From the NCBI GenBank assembly GCA_008360955.1, contig LUCM01002832.1:124001-188000 (forward strand): DNA of 64,000 bases, read 5' to 3'. Numbering within the stretch: the stretch's first letter is position 1; every line of letters starts with the position of its first letter. This document shows positions 36,601-48,920 of the stretch, one piece after another. The translations under genes and the position numbers were made by a program. The notes below the pieces were generated by a model. The model made no database searches. It saw nothing but the letters and a program-made list of their open reading frames with translations, and was not told the DNA's origin. The stretch is from Fasciolopsis buskii (lineage: Eukaryota; Platyhelminthes; Trematoda; Plagiorchiida; Fasciolidae).

Positions 36601-39600
36601 CAAACTGCATGAAAGTCAACCGTGCTTGCAAGAATAACAGCCAACGTTTCAGATTGTTTGCCAGTGTTCGTAATCACTCGATAAAAAAAACAGAAGAAGA
36701 ATTCACTTACTTGAGAGCTGTACAAATGGCTAACGCCAACCCAACATTAAGAGGAAAATATTTTTCAATCAACTGGACGAGTGGAAATATTTGACAATTT
36801 GGATTCGTTTTTTTTTTTTGAAATTCCGGTTTATTTTGTTAAAGACATAATCAGACAGGTAGATGATCTCATACGATTTTGTCTTGGTTGTATAACTGCC
36901 TTGTAAGCTCAGATCCACTCGGAATGTTTAGTAAAAGTGCACAGTCAGTAAATTTGCCTTTTTACAAAACCTATAAAAGAAATTTAAAGAAAGATCGTTT
37001 TACCACAGCGCAATATTTCTGCAGTTTTATTTCTAAGCTTTGCAAACGTTACCGACTTAGGTCCACAAGTAGTATTGAATGGGCTAAAGATTGCTCCTTT
37101 TATAGGAAGACAGATTCCAAGACTAGGATGACCAGGTTTGGGAAGCAACTGTCCAGTCTGTTGTTCTTTTGTCTCGGCCCTAGTTTGTATCTGGCAGTTA
37201 TATGCAACTCCGTATACACTATTGCATAAGCTAACGTATCATTCACAAACAACGTTTCCTCCGTATTCAAAAAGATTTAGAATTATTACTCATGAAAATC
37301 AAATTGCTAATCAAACGAATGTTTCTGTTTTGGCGCAAGTAAACTTCCAAAAATATGTTTCACGGTTCAAATAAATAGAAAGAGGTAATCGGTTTTAGAT
37401 TTTCACAAGTGACTTTTCTGTAGCCGCAGATTACAGTTTTAGTGAATCAGTTACCGTAGCCTGAGAATGTTGCTCACGGTGTATTAAAAAGCAGTCTTCG
37501 TTTCTGGTCTGCTTTATTTTTTCGTAGCGCACGGGCATTACAAACTGTGTTTGAAATGTATTTTCTAAAAATTTATTGTTGTTTGTAGACATTTAAAAAG
37601 TGGTCACATTCTGGATGGTACTTGGCAGTCGCTTTGAAACAGGTGAATCAATGATTCACTTCGTCTCTCTGTGTGTCTCAAACAGTTACCATCACGACTT
37701 GTCTATACGGAATTCTGCCTTTATTCGCTAGGCTTTTGCTTATAACCTGTACATCGGAACACTTCTGACGACAAAACTTAGGATCTAACAGACCCAAAAT
37801 CAATGGTCTACTTGTACACCATTTTGGTACTACGATCAGCCAAACAACGGGCCATTTGGTTAATGAGCTTTAATCGAAATCTTTTCTGATAGGAATCCAA
37901 ATTTAGAGGTGACCGTGTTTACTTTTTATTCGTTATATCAATTCCCATATATTATTGGTCAGCGTAATGGACTAACTGCACCCTGGGATGATTTACCATA
38001 ACGCAATTTAAAGTTATTCTCGCAGGCCCAGAATGCACAAAAATGCTACCTTTAAGTCTAATTTGACAGAACCTAACCAGTTCAATTACGGTTATTGACG
38101 TGCACTTTTGAACGCGCATTACGTCATGCTTTTTCATTCCGCATAACCTGTGGCTCCTTGTTTCATTTACGAACGCGTCAAGAGGCGTAAATGGCTCACG
38201 GTGATATTGCCCACGATAATTCATCCAATTCTTGCGAATATAAAGGCCACCTGCTCGAGGAATAAAATGCAACAATGGAGAATAACAAGTTTTGCGCAAG
38301 TCTTTAGCTTTTTTTGGATCCAGGTTAACAAGGCACTTGCTGCTGAAACGCTCAAAACAACGCCATCAATCACGGTGTACTGATGTGCTGTTGATCGTTC
38401 TTGTGCCATTCTTGCTGAGTTCAGACACCAAAAAGACACCAAGTTCGTTTCAATCGTGCTTGAAAACACTTTGATTTCCCAGAAATTTTGCTCGATTGAT
38501 AACCGGATTCAAGAAGAGAGATCACTACTCCCATTGGATGGCCTAATCAGTGAATAATTATTATCTTTACAGTATGCTCGTTTTTGCATTTATTCATTCA
38601 AGAATCCCGACTACCTCTAATAACTGGTTATATATAGATCTTGCACGTTTATTTCTAAATAGTAAGAACTTTAATCTTAATTTGGATTTATTTTCAGACT
38701 AGACTTGTTGTAAGAACGTAACATTGTGACTCTGCCATGAGTTTTTCCATTTACGGCAATCGGAATATCATTTGTCTTGGGTAAATCCGTCCGGAAAATG
38801 ATCAGATATTTTTAACTTTTCCCAGTGAATTTCTCTCCACGCTTTACTGACAAAGGATAATCTTACTGGTCCATCCTAGAAGCTCCGACGGACAGTCAGG
38901 ACGAATGCTCGTGGGCTTAAAAATGACTGCAGCTGATCCTAGCTACTGTTAGCGATCTGATATGCAGCACGAAAATGTTGCTCACTAAGTTAGGCGGTGA
39001 AACATACTTGGATAGCAAACTACAAAGGCATTAGGGGCCGGGTTCATTTGCTCTAATCAAGTTGGTTTCTTTCGGGCCAGCGCTACGGCAATACACCATT
39101 TCAAGAGAGCAGTATCACAAATTTTCTACCTAACGGTGCCCATATAAGTGAGAGTCGAGTAGCTACCTCTGGTCCATCTCAGTCCATTCTGTCAAGTAAG
39201 AACACAGATAATTCTACACATACGTGGCCATAACTAACTGGAAGGAGACTATTTACGTGTGCACAACCATTTTTGCTGATGTATTCACCATCTCGAAAGC
39301 AATTGAAATCTCGAAACTGGTCAATTAATATTAGACTGAATTTGTTTTCATTTGCCGTAACACGATTTTCCGATTGAACGGTGCTTTGTTTATTCGGTAT
39401 AACGTTGCTTTCAAATGTTTCGCTATATGGCGTCTGCACGTTAACCGGGAATGAAAATAACGAGGGACAGTCACAGCAAATTTCGATTCACGTCTCGAGT
39501 TGTCGGAAGTATGAATACAAAATAAATTTTCTCCGCTGCATTTACATAGAAAGTGAATCAAACATTCCCAAATGACGGTAAACGGATGAGAAACTGGACC

Positions 39601-39810
39601 AAGCCAATTCGAGAAAGTATAACAACTAACCCTCTCACGCACCCCCAAGTTTCATTGAAGCCCAATCAGCGAACTTTTGTGATGATTGGAAACCAGAATG
39701 AAGCAGCTTCTCCGTAAATGGAGCAATCAGCTATGATGAAATGCACAACTCTGGATAGCAATATCTAACTGATTTGTCGAATCACTGAAATCCTGTGTGC
39801 GTGTACGTGC
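27691..39810. other. Long non-coding stretch, no gene recognised
   Basis: Twelve kilobases without a recognisable gene. The largest ORF outside the retroelements is at 30547-30996 (plus, 149 codons, with an antisense shadow). Others of 109-116 codons are at 36465-36794, 36879-37229 and 37952-38299. Their number and size are near what chance gives at this base composition, and none shows a motif I know. A minus-strand 66-codon ORF at 35917-36117 is strikingly hydrophobic. A short TA microsatellite lies at 30771-30789. Confidence 0.45.
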
Positions 39811-39811
39811 G

Positions 39812-39872
39812 TGCGTCAAGTGGTAAACGACCTAGTCTCCTAAAATTCTGATTTCTCTGGCTTAAGATTACC
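39812..39872 (+). mobile_element. Weak tRNA-like SINE head
   Basis: TGCGTCAAGTGG at 39812-39823 followed by TAAACGACCTAGTCTC mirrors the head at 17331 (TTCAAGTGG, TAAATGATGTGGTCTC). A B-box-like GGCTTAAGATTACC lies about 47 bases after the start. Considerably decayed; supported mainly by likeness to the other head. Confidence 0.35.
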
Positions 39873-40837
39873 CGTGAGAAGAATGAAATTTTTAAACAGG
39901 GCAAAATTTCAAATGATCTTGCAGTGCAGTATGTTAGCACTAGCTTACTGATAAAAATTATGAGTATAGTAAACAAGTGTGTATCTTGAACACAAAACAA
40001 CTGTATGCTTAAATGATGAACAACAGCATAAAAATCCATCGTAACGGATACTGCCGATTAATGAAACGCTCACCTTCGCAACCGTGGCTGGTTAATGAAA
40101 ATGACAGCCGACTGGTTTGTTTCTCATTCGGTTAAATGCTTGTCAGCTCGCTGAAGAAACCTCAACTCCGCACTTCTCGGAGACTCAACTGACAGTGGAT
40201 TCTGAACATGCACTGCACCTTTCGCTGTTGATCGGACAAACAAATCTTCCAGGACAGCATATACAAATATGCATGTGCAGTTGCTACACTGGGGCTGACG
40301 ATCGATGTCGGTTCGTCGTTTAATTCACCAACCTGAATTCGAACGTGACACGTTCCGATGCTTCATGCCCATCAGTTGTGTATGGGTAGATTTTTCACCT
40401 TTGTCGTGCTATTGCTGTGTAATAATGGAGACTGAGCTTTGCACTGAGTGCATATTGCCTTTAACACCAACAGATTTGGACAAAATTCCCTGCTCCCGCT
40501 AGTGAAGCATCCACTTACACTGGCAGCTGGCTTTCAAGTGACAAAGCCTAACATTACACCCTTCTTTCATTCGTTGTTCATACACTAACGAACTGAAAGA
40601 CTGAATGTGGCATGCTGTCATTAAACACAAATAAAACAACGCAGTACCCGGAGGCGATTTATGAATAGAGCCAAGTGGTATCAAACAAAACAATGCATGC
40701 CAAAAAAGAACATGTTACTGCGAATCACAGGTTCCTTTCCTAAAACCTGCAAACATCGTGGTTGCAGACATGCAATTCTAATTGGTAATAAGGGGTTTGA
40801 CTAATTCATTTCGAGGGTTAATGGTCTTATTCTGTTC

Positions 40838-40910
40838 AGGGTAATCTAGTGGTCACTGTTGTGGCCTGTGTCTGAATGTCGCGAAATCAAATCTCTGGCC
40901 TGGCAACCGA
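40838..40910 (+). mobile_element. tRNA-like SINE head
   Basis: Reads AGGGTAATCTAGTGGTCACTG, then GTGGCCT, then GTCGCGAAATCAAATCTC: the order and spacing of a tRNA-derived promoter (TAGTGGTTA, then GTCGCGGGTTCAAATCTC in an intact copy). The B-box at 40884-40894 has lost its leading GG. This is a relic, with no tail identified. Confidence 0.45.
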
Positions 40911-43775
40911 TTCCACACTTAAGGTCAAAAAAATATTTTCCATTTTCTCCTTTAAAACAGTGTTTCTTTTCATGTCATCACTATCAGCAATATTCAAAAA
41001 AGAAAATGAAACTGTAGAAGACCGAACTTTATTATACTTCATTTCTCAATTTCTTTGAACAGCCACTCATTTTCCCAGTCTAAAACCGATCAGCCCGCAT
41101 CGGCACAGGACATGTGGACATAGCACTTAATAAAGCCGACCTCTTTGGGAAAATCGAAATAAACTGATTATCACAATTGTGTTTTTCTCTTGGTCTCAAA
41201 GTCCACCCTGAAACTGTCAGTTCTTATAAATTGACCTTTTCGGCTAAAGGAAGGATGACGAAAAGGGTAAATTTATTTTGATTAACCTAAGTCTAAATGC
41301 AACTTTTGTCCGACAGCTGAACTTCTTGCACCGATTTTCATTTGCTTATGCAAATTTGGACGAACTGATAACTTCGAACGGCCGCAATGAGCTAATAACT
41401 CTGGTCTATGAAATGCAAAACCACATGCCTTTATCTCCGTTTTTTTATCACAAGCAAATCCCAGCAATAATTTTTTCCGGTGACATGGTAATATGTGGAA
41501 TAACGTTTGCGGTAAACATGCAATTTCCAATCGGGTTTGTCTGTATTACCTTGCTGTTAAGCCAATCCGTGAGTTTAGGCAACATGAAACTGGGGATAAC
41601 AAGTGGCGAAGAGGTTCGATTTTGATGATCTGCAATCACATCACTAGATCACATTAAATACGATTACTATCAACTGGGACAAGGAAGGAAGGTGTCCGTT
41701 CAAAATGGATGGCTAAGCGGGAATTGATGCACTTAGGTTGTGTAGATCGAAGTTTGCTTCAAAATAAACGGATCCAGACAGGTTATTCGTCCTTCCCTGA
41801 TTGCGCTTTATCATTCACGTAAATCCTGATTGATGAACCGATAGAATATGAATGTAACTAAATCCAACGAAAAACAGTGAATGAAATGAATGCTATTTGT
41901 AAGCAGACAAAATACCCAAATGAAATCTAATAGGGAAATTCACCACCGGAAAGTGTAAGAGCATTAAGGTCACTTCGTGCTTCAGTGTATGCTGAGTGTT
42001 ACATGACTAAGCGTAATTACAATCAAGTAGCATCGTGTACCAAACGATCCGTGCTGTATAAATACTATGGTAATTATATTTTGTATGCTACAAATCCAGA
42101 CGTCACAAGAATCTCGACAGAAAAATTTCTTTTCACCACAGAAAGGTTCCCATTTTTAGAAATGCAAACTGGAAGAAAATAGCCCTGCTGACCAGTCCCA
42201 TAAATTATCTGATCGATGATTCAATTTAGTTATCAGGTTACAGAAAAATCACTTATCAATAATTATATTTTGTCCTTATTAGGGAAACAAATTCATATTG
42301 ATCTTTGTTTCAAACACCACGGGGTATGCGGACACTACTGCAGATAAATAATCAGACGTTTCTTGGGTATGTGCTCTTCGCAGAATGCTTCCGTGACCAG
42401 AAGATAAAAAGTAATGAAAGAAAGACTTGAAAGACAAACATCAATGTGAAATTAGTTAAAAAAAATGCAACGCGAACAACACTATACATCGCCGTCTGTC
42501 AGATGCAGCTGAAAAGGCCTTGAATATTGTGAAGCTGCAAATTCATTTCACATCCTAACCACTGATGTGCCTACGATAAGACTCCAAACGCTACATCTTT
42601 TCTACTTCTTCCCTCTGTGTGGAATGTTTTATGTAGACCGCAAAACTGGACTCAGGACCGAATAAATCCCATTGCATCGCCCGGATTGGCTGAACGGTGA
42701 GACAATTAATGCTAAGTTCAGTCAAAAATCCCAGTAAATGTGACCGAAGTTATTTTGTTTTAAGTAGACATTGAGGATCGACCAGGCAAAGAGCCTCCTG
42801 GAATTAGGAAGCTGAAAGCATTTGGTTAGGCTATCCTCTGAGAGTTGCCCATACCCCTTACGCCATAAACGCGTTTACCAACCGGTCAGAAGGGGAGAAC
42901 TAATCTAGCCACACCCATTTATTTCAGTTTACAGTTAATTTTAAATCACATTTCTAAGCGATTCCCACATTTGACTTCCACAATACATTCCACTAAAGAG
43001 CAGTGATCCTTGATTACAAAAGTTGTAAATCAGTAGCATGGTTCTCAGCATTTGCACATGGCTTTTGCTAATGTGCCTTCCAAAACAACCATGTTTTGGC
43101 GGTTTGTGGGACTATATTCCGGTGAACAGCCTTGAGGTGCTGCCCATCTGAAGAGGTCACTATGGAGCACTAAATTGCCTCTGTACTACCGACGGCGGAA
43201 GAGGAGAATGAGCAACTGACTATCACGTTATCCTGACGGAATCAGGCGACAACTCCCTGACTCGGTCTGATGTCAGACACTTCAGGTACAGCTACATTCG
43301 GCCTGAAGTAACGCAGCTCGTTCCCCATCCACCTTTATTTCCATATTATTTTGCTTCCAAAAGATTATCATAAAAGGCTCAACATTATAGGCACTTACTT
43401 TCCCGTACAAACTCACCCACTTATCTAGTGTTTATACCACATGAGTTTACCTTGAAATACTTCAATGAAATTTTCAAATACAGACAGTGATACATGCATA
43501 AATCCTCTCCGCAACCATCACCATTAAAGTCTACACTCCATTGTTGACTTAAAAGTTTGTCTGAAAGCACTAAGTGTTCAACTTTTTGTTGCTGTTCAGG
43601 ATATGGCTAGTGCTGTCTTTTGAAAACCCACTGTTTTACGTTCCACCTCCAAGATTCAAACAACTCAATCCTTTAAAATTCATAACTCAAATAATCGACT
43701 TCTTTCTGGAATTCCGGTACACTGATTCGCAAGATCAATTTTAATCCGTTCAGATGTACGCTCTGACTTGACTAA
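40911..43775. other. Non-coding stretch, GC-richer pocket at 42.65-43.33 kb
   Basis: No gene recognised. One 115-codon plus-strand ORF at 41278-41625 is overlapped by two long antisense ORFs and has no motif. The interval 42650-43330 is richer in G+C than its neighbours and may be an old repeat body leading into the possible RT fragment at 43.78 kb. Confidence 0.4.
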
Positions 43776-43778
43776 CTG

Positions 43779-43965
43779 ATCGATCATGATGTGGCTTTAC
43801 TGCTAGCAGATGCGTCCACCCCACGCATTCGGAAGAATGATCTTCGAATATTTTTCAAGTGTCTGAACGTTTATTCGACTGTCAGATAAACAGAACTTGC
43901 TGATCTACCCACCTGGCGTCCAGGTAAACTGCGATGCAGTATTTCGACTAACTACATTTTAGTCC
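43779..43965 (+). pseudogene. Possible reverse-transcriptase motif C fragment of another LINE
   Basis: The frame starting at 43779 reads LIDHDVALLADASTP, close to the YADDVALLADxS wording of motif C in LINE reverse transcriptases. It continues with a helix-like stretch to a TAA, then TELADLPTWRPGK, where many LINEs have KTELxxxPxWRPGK. The preceding frame carries SDLTN, which resembles the LTDLDYADD lead-in and would imply a frameshift at the motif. No flanking block (fingers, motif A) was recognised, so the call is tentative. Confidence 0.3.
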
Positions 43966-43969
43966 TTGT

Positions 43970-46414
43970 AGATGCCTGCCTACCGTGATGGATTGGTGAA
44001 TGGTAAGCAATTCATTGCACTGTATTTTGTGCCAAATGCGTCTAAACCACAGTGGCAAACGGGATTATTTCCGGTTTGGTGAGCGTTTCACTTGTATTCT
44101 GTCAACCGCAAAAGAGCTAATTGCATTGACATGTACCTGCGAACACAGTGACAACTAGGAACGGGTTGTGGTGTACACAAAATTATAAATATTCTCCCTC
44201 ATTTCGACCGCACTCAATTAGTTTCAGCCCTTTGGCTGAAAAACTACTTGCTTTTGCTATATAACTAGGGAAGAAAGTAAAAAGTACAATATTAAAAAAC
44301 CAGACAACACGAATTTCTCTCCTTTACTCGATACCCGACAAAATAATTGACTCGTCAGTCTAATCTTCTCACACAACCCAAACGAGGTTAAATATAGACC
44401 GGGGATTATCATAAAATAATCAGGATTAGCAGTCCCGTGGAGGTTTCCACTGGTCACTCGTTCCAGTTTACTTTTTTTCCATATTTAAACACCATGGACA
44501 GACATAACTCTTGATAAGTGTACTCATAAGTAGTTACGGGCAATAATTGGGGTGATCAGACGTTTTGTCGTTCTGTTCGCCAATAAGAAGACATACAAGG
44601 TACGTTTTTGTGTCCAACTCCTCAAAAAAATCTTTATTTCAATGGAAGTTTTTTTACCGACTACTTTCGGCAACCATAAGCCTTCGATGGCATTGCTTTT
44701 TTAAAAACGAGAGATTCCGCATTAAGCGAAGTGGAGCAACCGTATTAGCAGAACTGCAATAGTAGTAAGTTTACTCCTCGGAGCCCGGGACACTCAAAAT
44801 CTCCATTACATGTTGTACATTGCCCTTTTATTTGTTTAAACTAATATCGCCTTCCAGGATGAAAAGTATTCAACCGTAAATGGGACGTTAGAATGTAAAA
44901 TTCATTCAACTGTCACACTGTCGCTTAAGCCGCAGACAATATTTGAACAAAACCATGGTTAAAACATCGATTACAGCGCAGTTTTGTTCAGATAAACTAG
45001 AATTTCCCATCGGATCGGTGATCTTGTAGTCTGGATAAAACAGCATTGTTAAAGTTTATTATACCGACGGTCTAGTCAAACTAGTCTACACAAGGCGCTC
45101 ACCGGCAAACGACTAAATGAAAAACAGAAATCTGCAAAGGAATTCATCAAGGTCTATGTGCTGTGGTTGTAATTAAACAATAGATAAATTCAAACCTCCC
45201 TGGAAAACTCGACAACAAAATCTACATGTTATTTCGTTTCTCTTGCATTGTCACTGTTCGCCTGATGCAATTTAGCGAAACAATTCATGTGAATTTTTCT
45301 CCAGCAAACGTGAACGCAAAAATCGAGGAACAATACCAGTTCTGTCGAACTGCTCGTTTCATGCTTCGGCAGTATCTATCTTAAGATTCATCTGCGAAGT
45401 AATTTGCCCCACTTGAAGCCCACGGAATTCGTAAATGGTATAACAACGGTTGGATTTTCATAAACTGTTTTGAGAGATGATTTTGTCAAGAACATTGTAT
45501 GCTTTAGAAGGGAATTTGTATGAATTACATGGTTGTTTTAATTCTTGCTTGTTGACCAATTTATTTATTTGTGTAATTTTTGCCCGCATGTTTTAAGGCT
45601 TTATCATCTAGATCAAAAGTGGTAACAAATTCTTATTCGGATTTTTCATCCTTAAAACTCCACTGCACTGTCCAATGAGATTGAATATACGGGGAAAGTG
45701 AATTTCCCATAATTATCTCGTTCTGTTTAAAAATGATCCAATTTTCCTCAGTTGAAAACCGTCTGCGGCATGATAATGTGTGTTTGGTATTTTTATAAGT
45801 CTTTTGACGAGCAAGCTTTTCGGTAAAAACAACCAATTGCTATCTGGACCGAAACCTTCTGTTTGACCAGACCGAGTGAGCCAGAAATTACGCCGTAATG
45901 CCGACTAGTTCGGGGGATGGGAGCACTGAGCATTCCTACAAACAGCAGACATTATGGACAATTCAATATTTATGAACAATATGTCGGAATAAGACTCAGT
46001 GATAAATGACCGGGTAAACCGAACGCGAGATTACCCCTGTCGGGGGAGTGCAGACGGGATGGATGCAAAACAATATTTCATGCAATCATTCGAGACAATG
46101 TTCCGATTTATTCGAAAGCTGCTAACGAGTAAGAAAATTGCATCCAATTCGGTCTGATGATCTTTTGTTTGGTATAATGTTAAAGTATCTGGGTAATAAA
46201 TTGTTTTATCCTTATCATGCTATTTAATTTTTTCGTGTTATTCTGCTCGCCCAAATGGGCCCTAATCTTTTACCCAATCCACACAGTTCAGAAAATGTAA
46301 ACTGTTGTAAGCTTCAACATTTGTTTCCGGATATTCCTACACATATTTACCTTTCTGATTATAAGTATAAAAACCACTGATAACCTCATTCACTTTCGAC
46401 AGTTTGAATCACCA
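43970..46414. other. Non-coding stretch, no gene recognised
   Basis: Only chance-sized ORFs (up to 67 codons) and unique AT-rich sequence. Confidence 0.5.
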
Positions 46415-46416
46415 AG

Positions 46417-46590
46417 GCAATTATTGGCATACTGTCTATCGGTTTTGTATTAATAAATTTACTTATGGACTGTGCTAGTAATGTGTTGGAACGACATGGG
46501 CTATTCGATGCTCAGTACCGAGAACAGATACTTGATATGGCTGAAGACGACGAAAAAAATCAATTTATGTTTTATTCACAATTGATTTGA
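46417..46590 (+). CDS. Candidate terminal exon: membrane segment plus acidic tail (speculative)
   Basis: The open frame 46417-46590 encodes about 57 residues. A hydrophobic stretch, AIIGILSIGFVLINLLM, is long enough for one membrane helix. It is followed by a polar stretch (DCASNVLERHGLFDAQYREQ, then LDMAEDDEKNQF) ending in a TGA. A pyrimidine-rich stretch with CAG ends at 46402, but using it would put a TGA in this frame; the AG at 46415-46416 would keep it open. The amino-acid mix looks more protein-like than neighbouring ORFs, but no family is recognised and an ORF of this length can occur by chance. An internal ATG at 46465 could instead be a start. Confidence 0.2.
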   Translation, partial: AIIGILSIGFVLINLLMDCASNVLERHGLFDAQYREQILDMAEDDEKNQFMFYSQLI

Positions 46591-46591
46591 A

Positions 46592-48712
46592 ACAAGCGAG
46601 TCTTTGGTGAACACAATTGAGTTGCCATCTTCCACAGAACGACGGATAGGAAATAAACTTTGCTTTGGTGGATTTAATGAATGTCGCATTAGAGCCAATG
46701 AAATTCATTACGGGATCTGTATTCACGCATTAGTAACTAAAACTTAAGGCCAACCGAAAGATCTTCGGAGATATTGCTTGCAGATCTCATTGGTTACATG
46801 ATGAAACTGCGTAGGCATGTACCCACCAAAACAAATTGGTGCGTTTCTGAATCCCTTATCAGCTGAATTCAAGAGTGCTCAGCAGGCTGCTTCCACAGCT
46901 TTACGAACGTACACTTCATTAGCTAACTTGTGGTGATTGGGGGGTTCTCAGAGCAATGAAAAGGTCATCAGAGAGTTTGACGTTTCATTGGGCACAGGAA
47001 TTTGGGAAGTGATTCTTGCAGTAATAGTGATATCCATTTATTATTTAGAAACAATACGATCCACAGCACGGCAGAACAACGTTTAGATTACCACAGTTAG
47101 AAAAATGCATCTGTGAAATGAATCCTTCCTCTCTCTATATATATATTTTATATATAAATTGTTTACCAGTATCCCGTGTTTTTTGAAATGTTGTTCAAAC
47201 TGTGACTGACTGTAGTCTTATCTGGTTTCAAACATAAATACTTAAATGGAAAACATTATATGACTTACGAAAATGCATTTTTGTAGTAGAAATAGACATC
47301 AAACAATTAGCAGCAAGCGAAGACAATATGATAAGTATCACGTCGTAGCAGCAGGTTCCGCACAATCCCGATCCAATTAATCCTAGCCACTTGGCGTACA
47401 CGATAGGTTTAGTCCCAGTTTTCCAGAGACTTTGTACTATTTAATGTTATCACTTGCTAGCGAGAAATGTAGGCATCTCCAGAATCGTCTGTAGGCATGT
47501 GGCACTAGCTCGAATAATTAGAAATGCAATTTTGCGGGACAGAACCAGAGACAAGCACAGAATAGACAAGGTTGCGTATATCTATCTAATGCATTATGAG
47601 TTACTTCAAAATAATTCTTTGATTGAATGACGACCAAGGATCGTTTCTCGAAAGTGATCATCTGTCACTCAAAGCAAGTTAGTTAGAAAAACCAGCACCT
47701 GACCATCATATAAAGTCCACAGAAGTCATTATAGGAGCGAACTATCCGTTTTAGACATTTTTGGCTCTCACAACTAGCTCATTATTATTTTAAGTCCATA
47801 CCAAAAGTGCACGTCGAAAAATTATGTTAACTGCGAACGTTTCCTGTTCCTGACCGCTTCCAGCATTGCCGTGTCTGTTTTAAGATAAGAAATACATAAG
47901 CAACCAGTATAATTCCCTTATGATTCGATTGTGTCCAGCGGGAAGTGATCAGCAACTAAAATGATCATAAACACAACAAGCTAGGGAAATAAAGGCCGAA
48001 ACAATAAAACCGTGATCTTCTGAAATTATGTTGCGTGAAAAAAGCAAACATTTGAAACCCAATGCATCTCATTATTCCATTTCTAGGTTATTTACAAAGG
48101 CCACTTGTCTAATTTAAATGCAGTCTAGTTTGATACACATACCTGAGCAAGGTACAAATAACAAGCTTTCAGCCACACACCTTCTCGTGTTCCTTTGTAA
48201 AATTGTTTTAATCTGCGAATGACGACTATCTAATGATTGTGTTGAATATTCCAGAAGACGTGCTTAGTTTTATCATGCTTTTTTAAAAGCAAAATCTAGT
48301 CTATTTTGATCATTTCAAATTCCTAGACGCCGGAAATTTTAAACAGTTTTATCAGGGTTGCACAACCGTTTCCCCCACTAATGAGCAGAGATTGGAACTG
48401 ATAATGCCAGTACAATTTCTTGTTCAACAGTGCTTCCGGCAAATCAATACACTTCTGCATTCTACATTGAATCTTCGAATCCCGTAAAAAGCAATCCACG
48501 AATTCTGCACAAAAATGAATAACTGCAATATTTGCGGTTTTCGGATTCAGGTTTGGAACTGCATAATCCATTCAAAAGGTGTTCTTTCAATCGTCACTTT
48601 GTTGTAATTGAATATTAATTGTATATGAAGAAAAAGACGCCACCTACCTGAAATCTGTCCTGGTCAACCATCAACCATCCTCAAGCAATTCGAATTCTTC
48701 ATTTTTTACCTT
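46592..48712. other. Non-coding stretch, no gene recognised
   Basis: AT-rich, with a TA-type microsatellite at 47135-47158. No coding or RNA signal recognised. Confidence 0.5.
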
Positions 48713-48918
48713 ATGAGAACTACCGAAGATGACCGAGATTCGGAAACAAATCGGAATCTAATGACAACAAATGGGAAAAGCAACAGTGGGCAAAACAATG
48801 AGGAATACAACAAAAACAACGACAATCAGAGCAGAAGGAATGGTAATTAGAACAACATTAACAACAACCAGGGCACCAGCACCGCCGGTACCAACGGCAA
48901 CAGCATCGCGAAAATCAC
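48713..48918 (+). CDS. Candidate Asn-rich low-complexity exon (interrupted)
   Basis: From ATG 48713 the frame reads MRTTEDDRDSETNRN, then TTNGKSNSGQNNEEYNKNN and SRRNGN. A TAG follows at 48848-48850, after which the same frame goes on as NNINNNQGTSTAGTNGNS up to CAC|GTAAGC, a good splice donor at 48919. Asparagine, glycine and serine dominate on both sides of the TAG, as in disordered regions of invertebrate regulators. The DNA is a degenerate AAC/CAA-type triplet stretch, so it may be a decayed trinucleotide repeat instead. The sequence ATG|GTAATT just before the TAG could itself be a donor. The longer ORFs in this place (plus 48771-48971, minus 48758-48946) are other-frame readings of the same repeat. 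Confidence 0.25.
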
Positions 48919-48920
48919 GT

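Noticed and set aside
36465..37374. Series of plus-strand ORFs (109, 116 and 78 codons) considered as exons
   Set aside because: Different frames, no conserved wording and no convincing splice sites between them.
37952..38469. Overlapping ORFs on both strands, the longest 115 codons minus
   Set aside because: Mutual sense/antisense overlap without recognisable domain or codon pattern; chance is sufficient.
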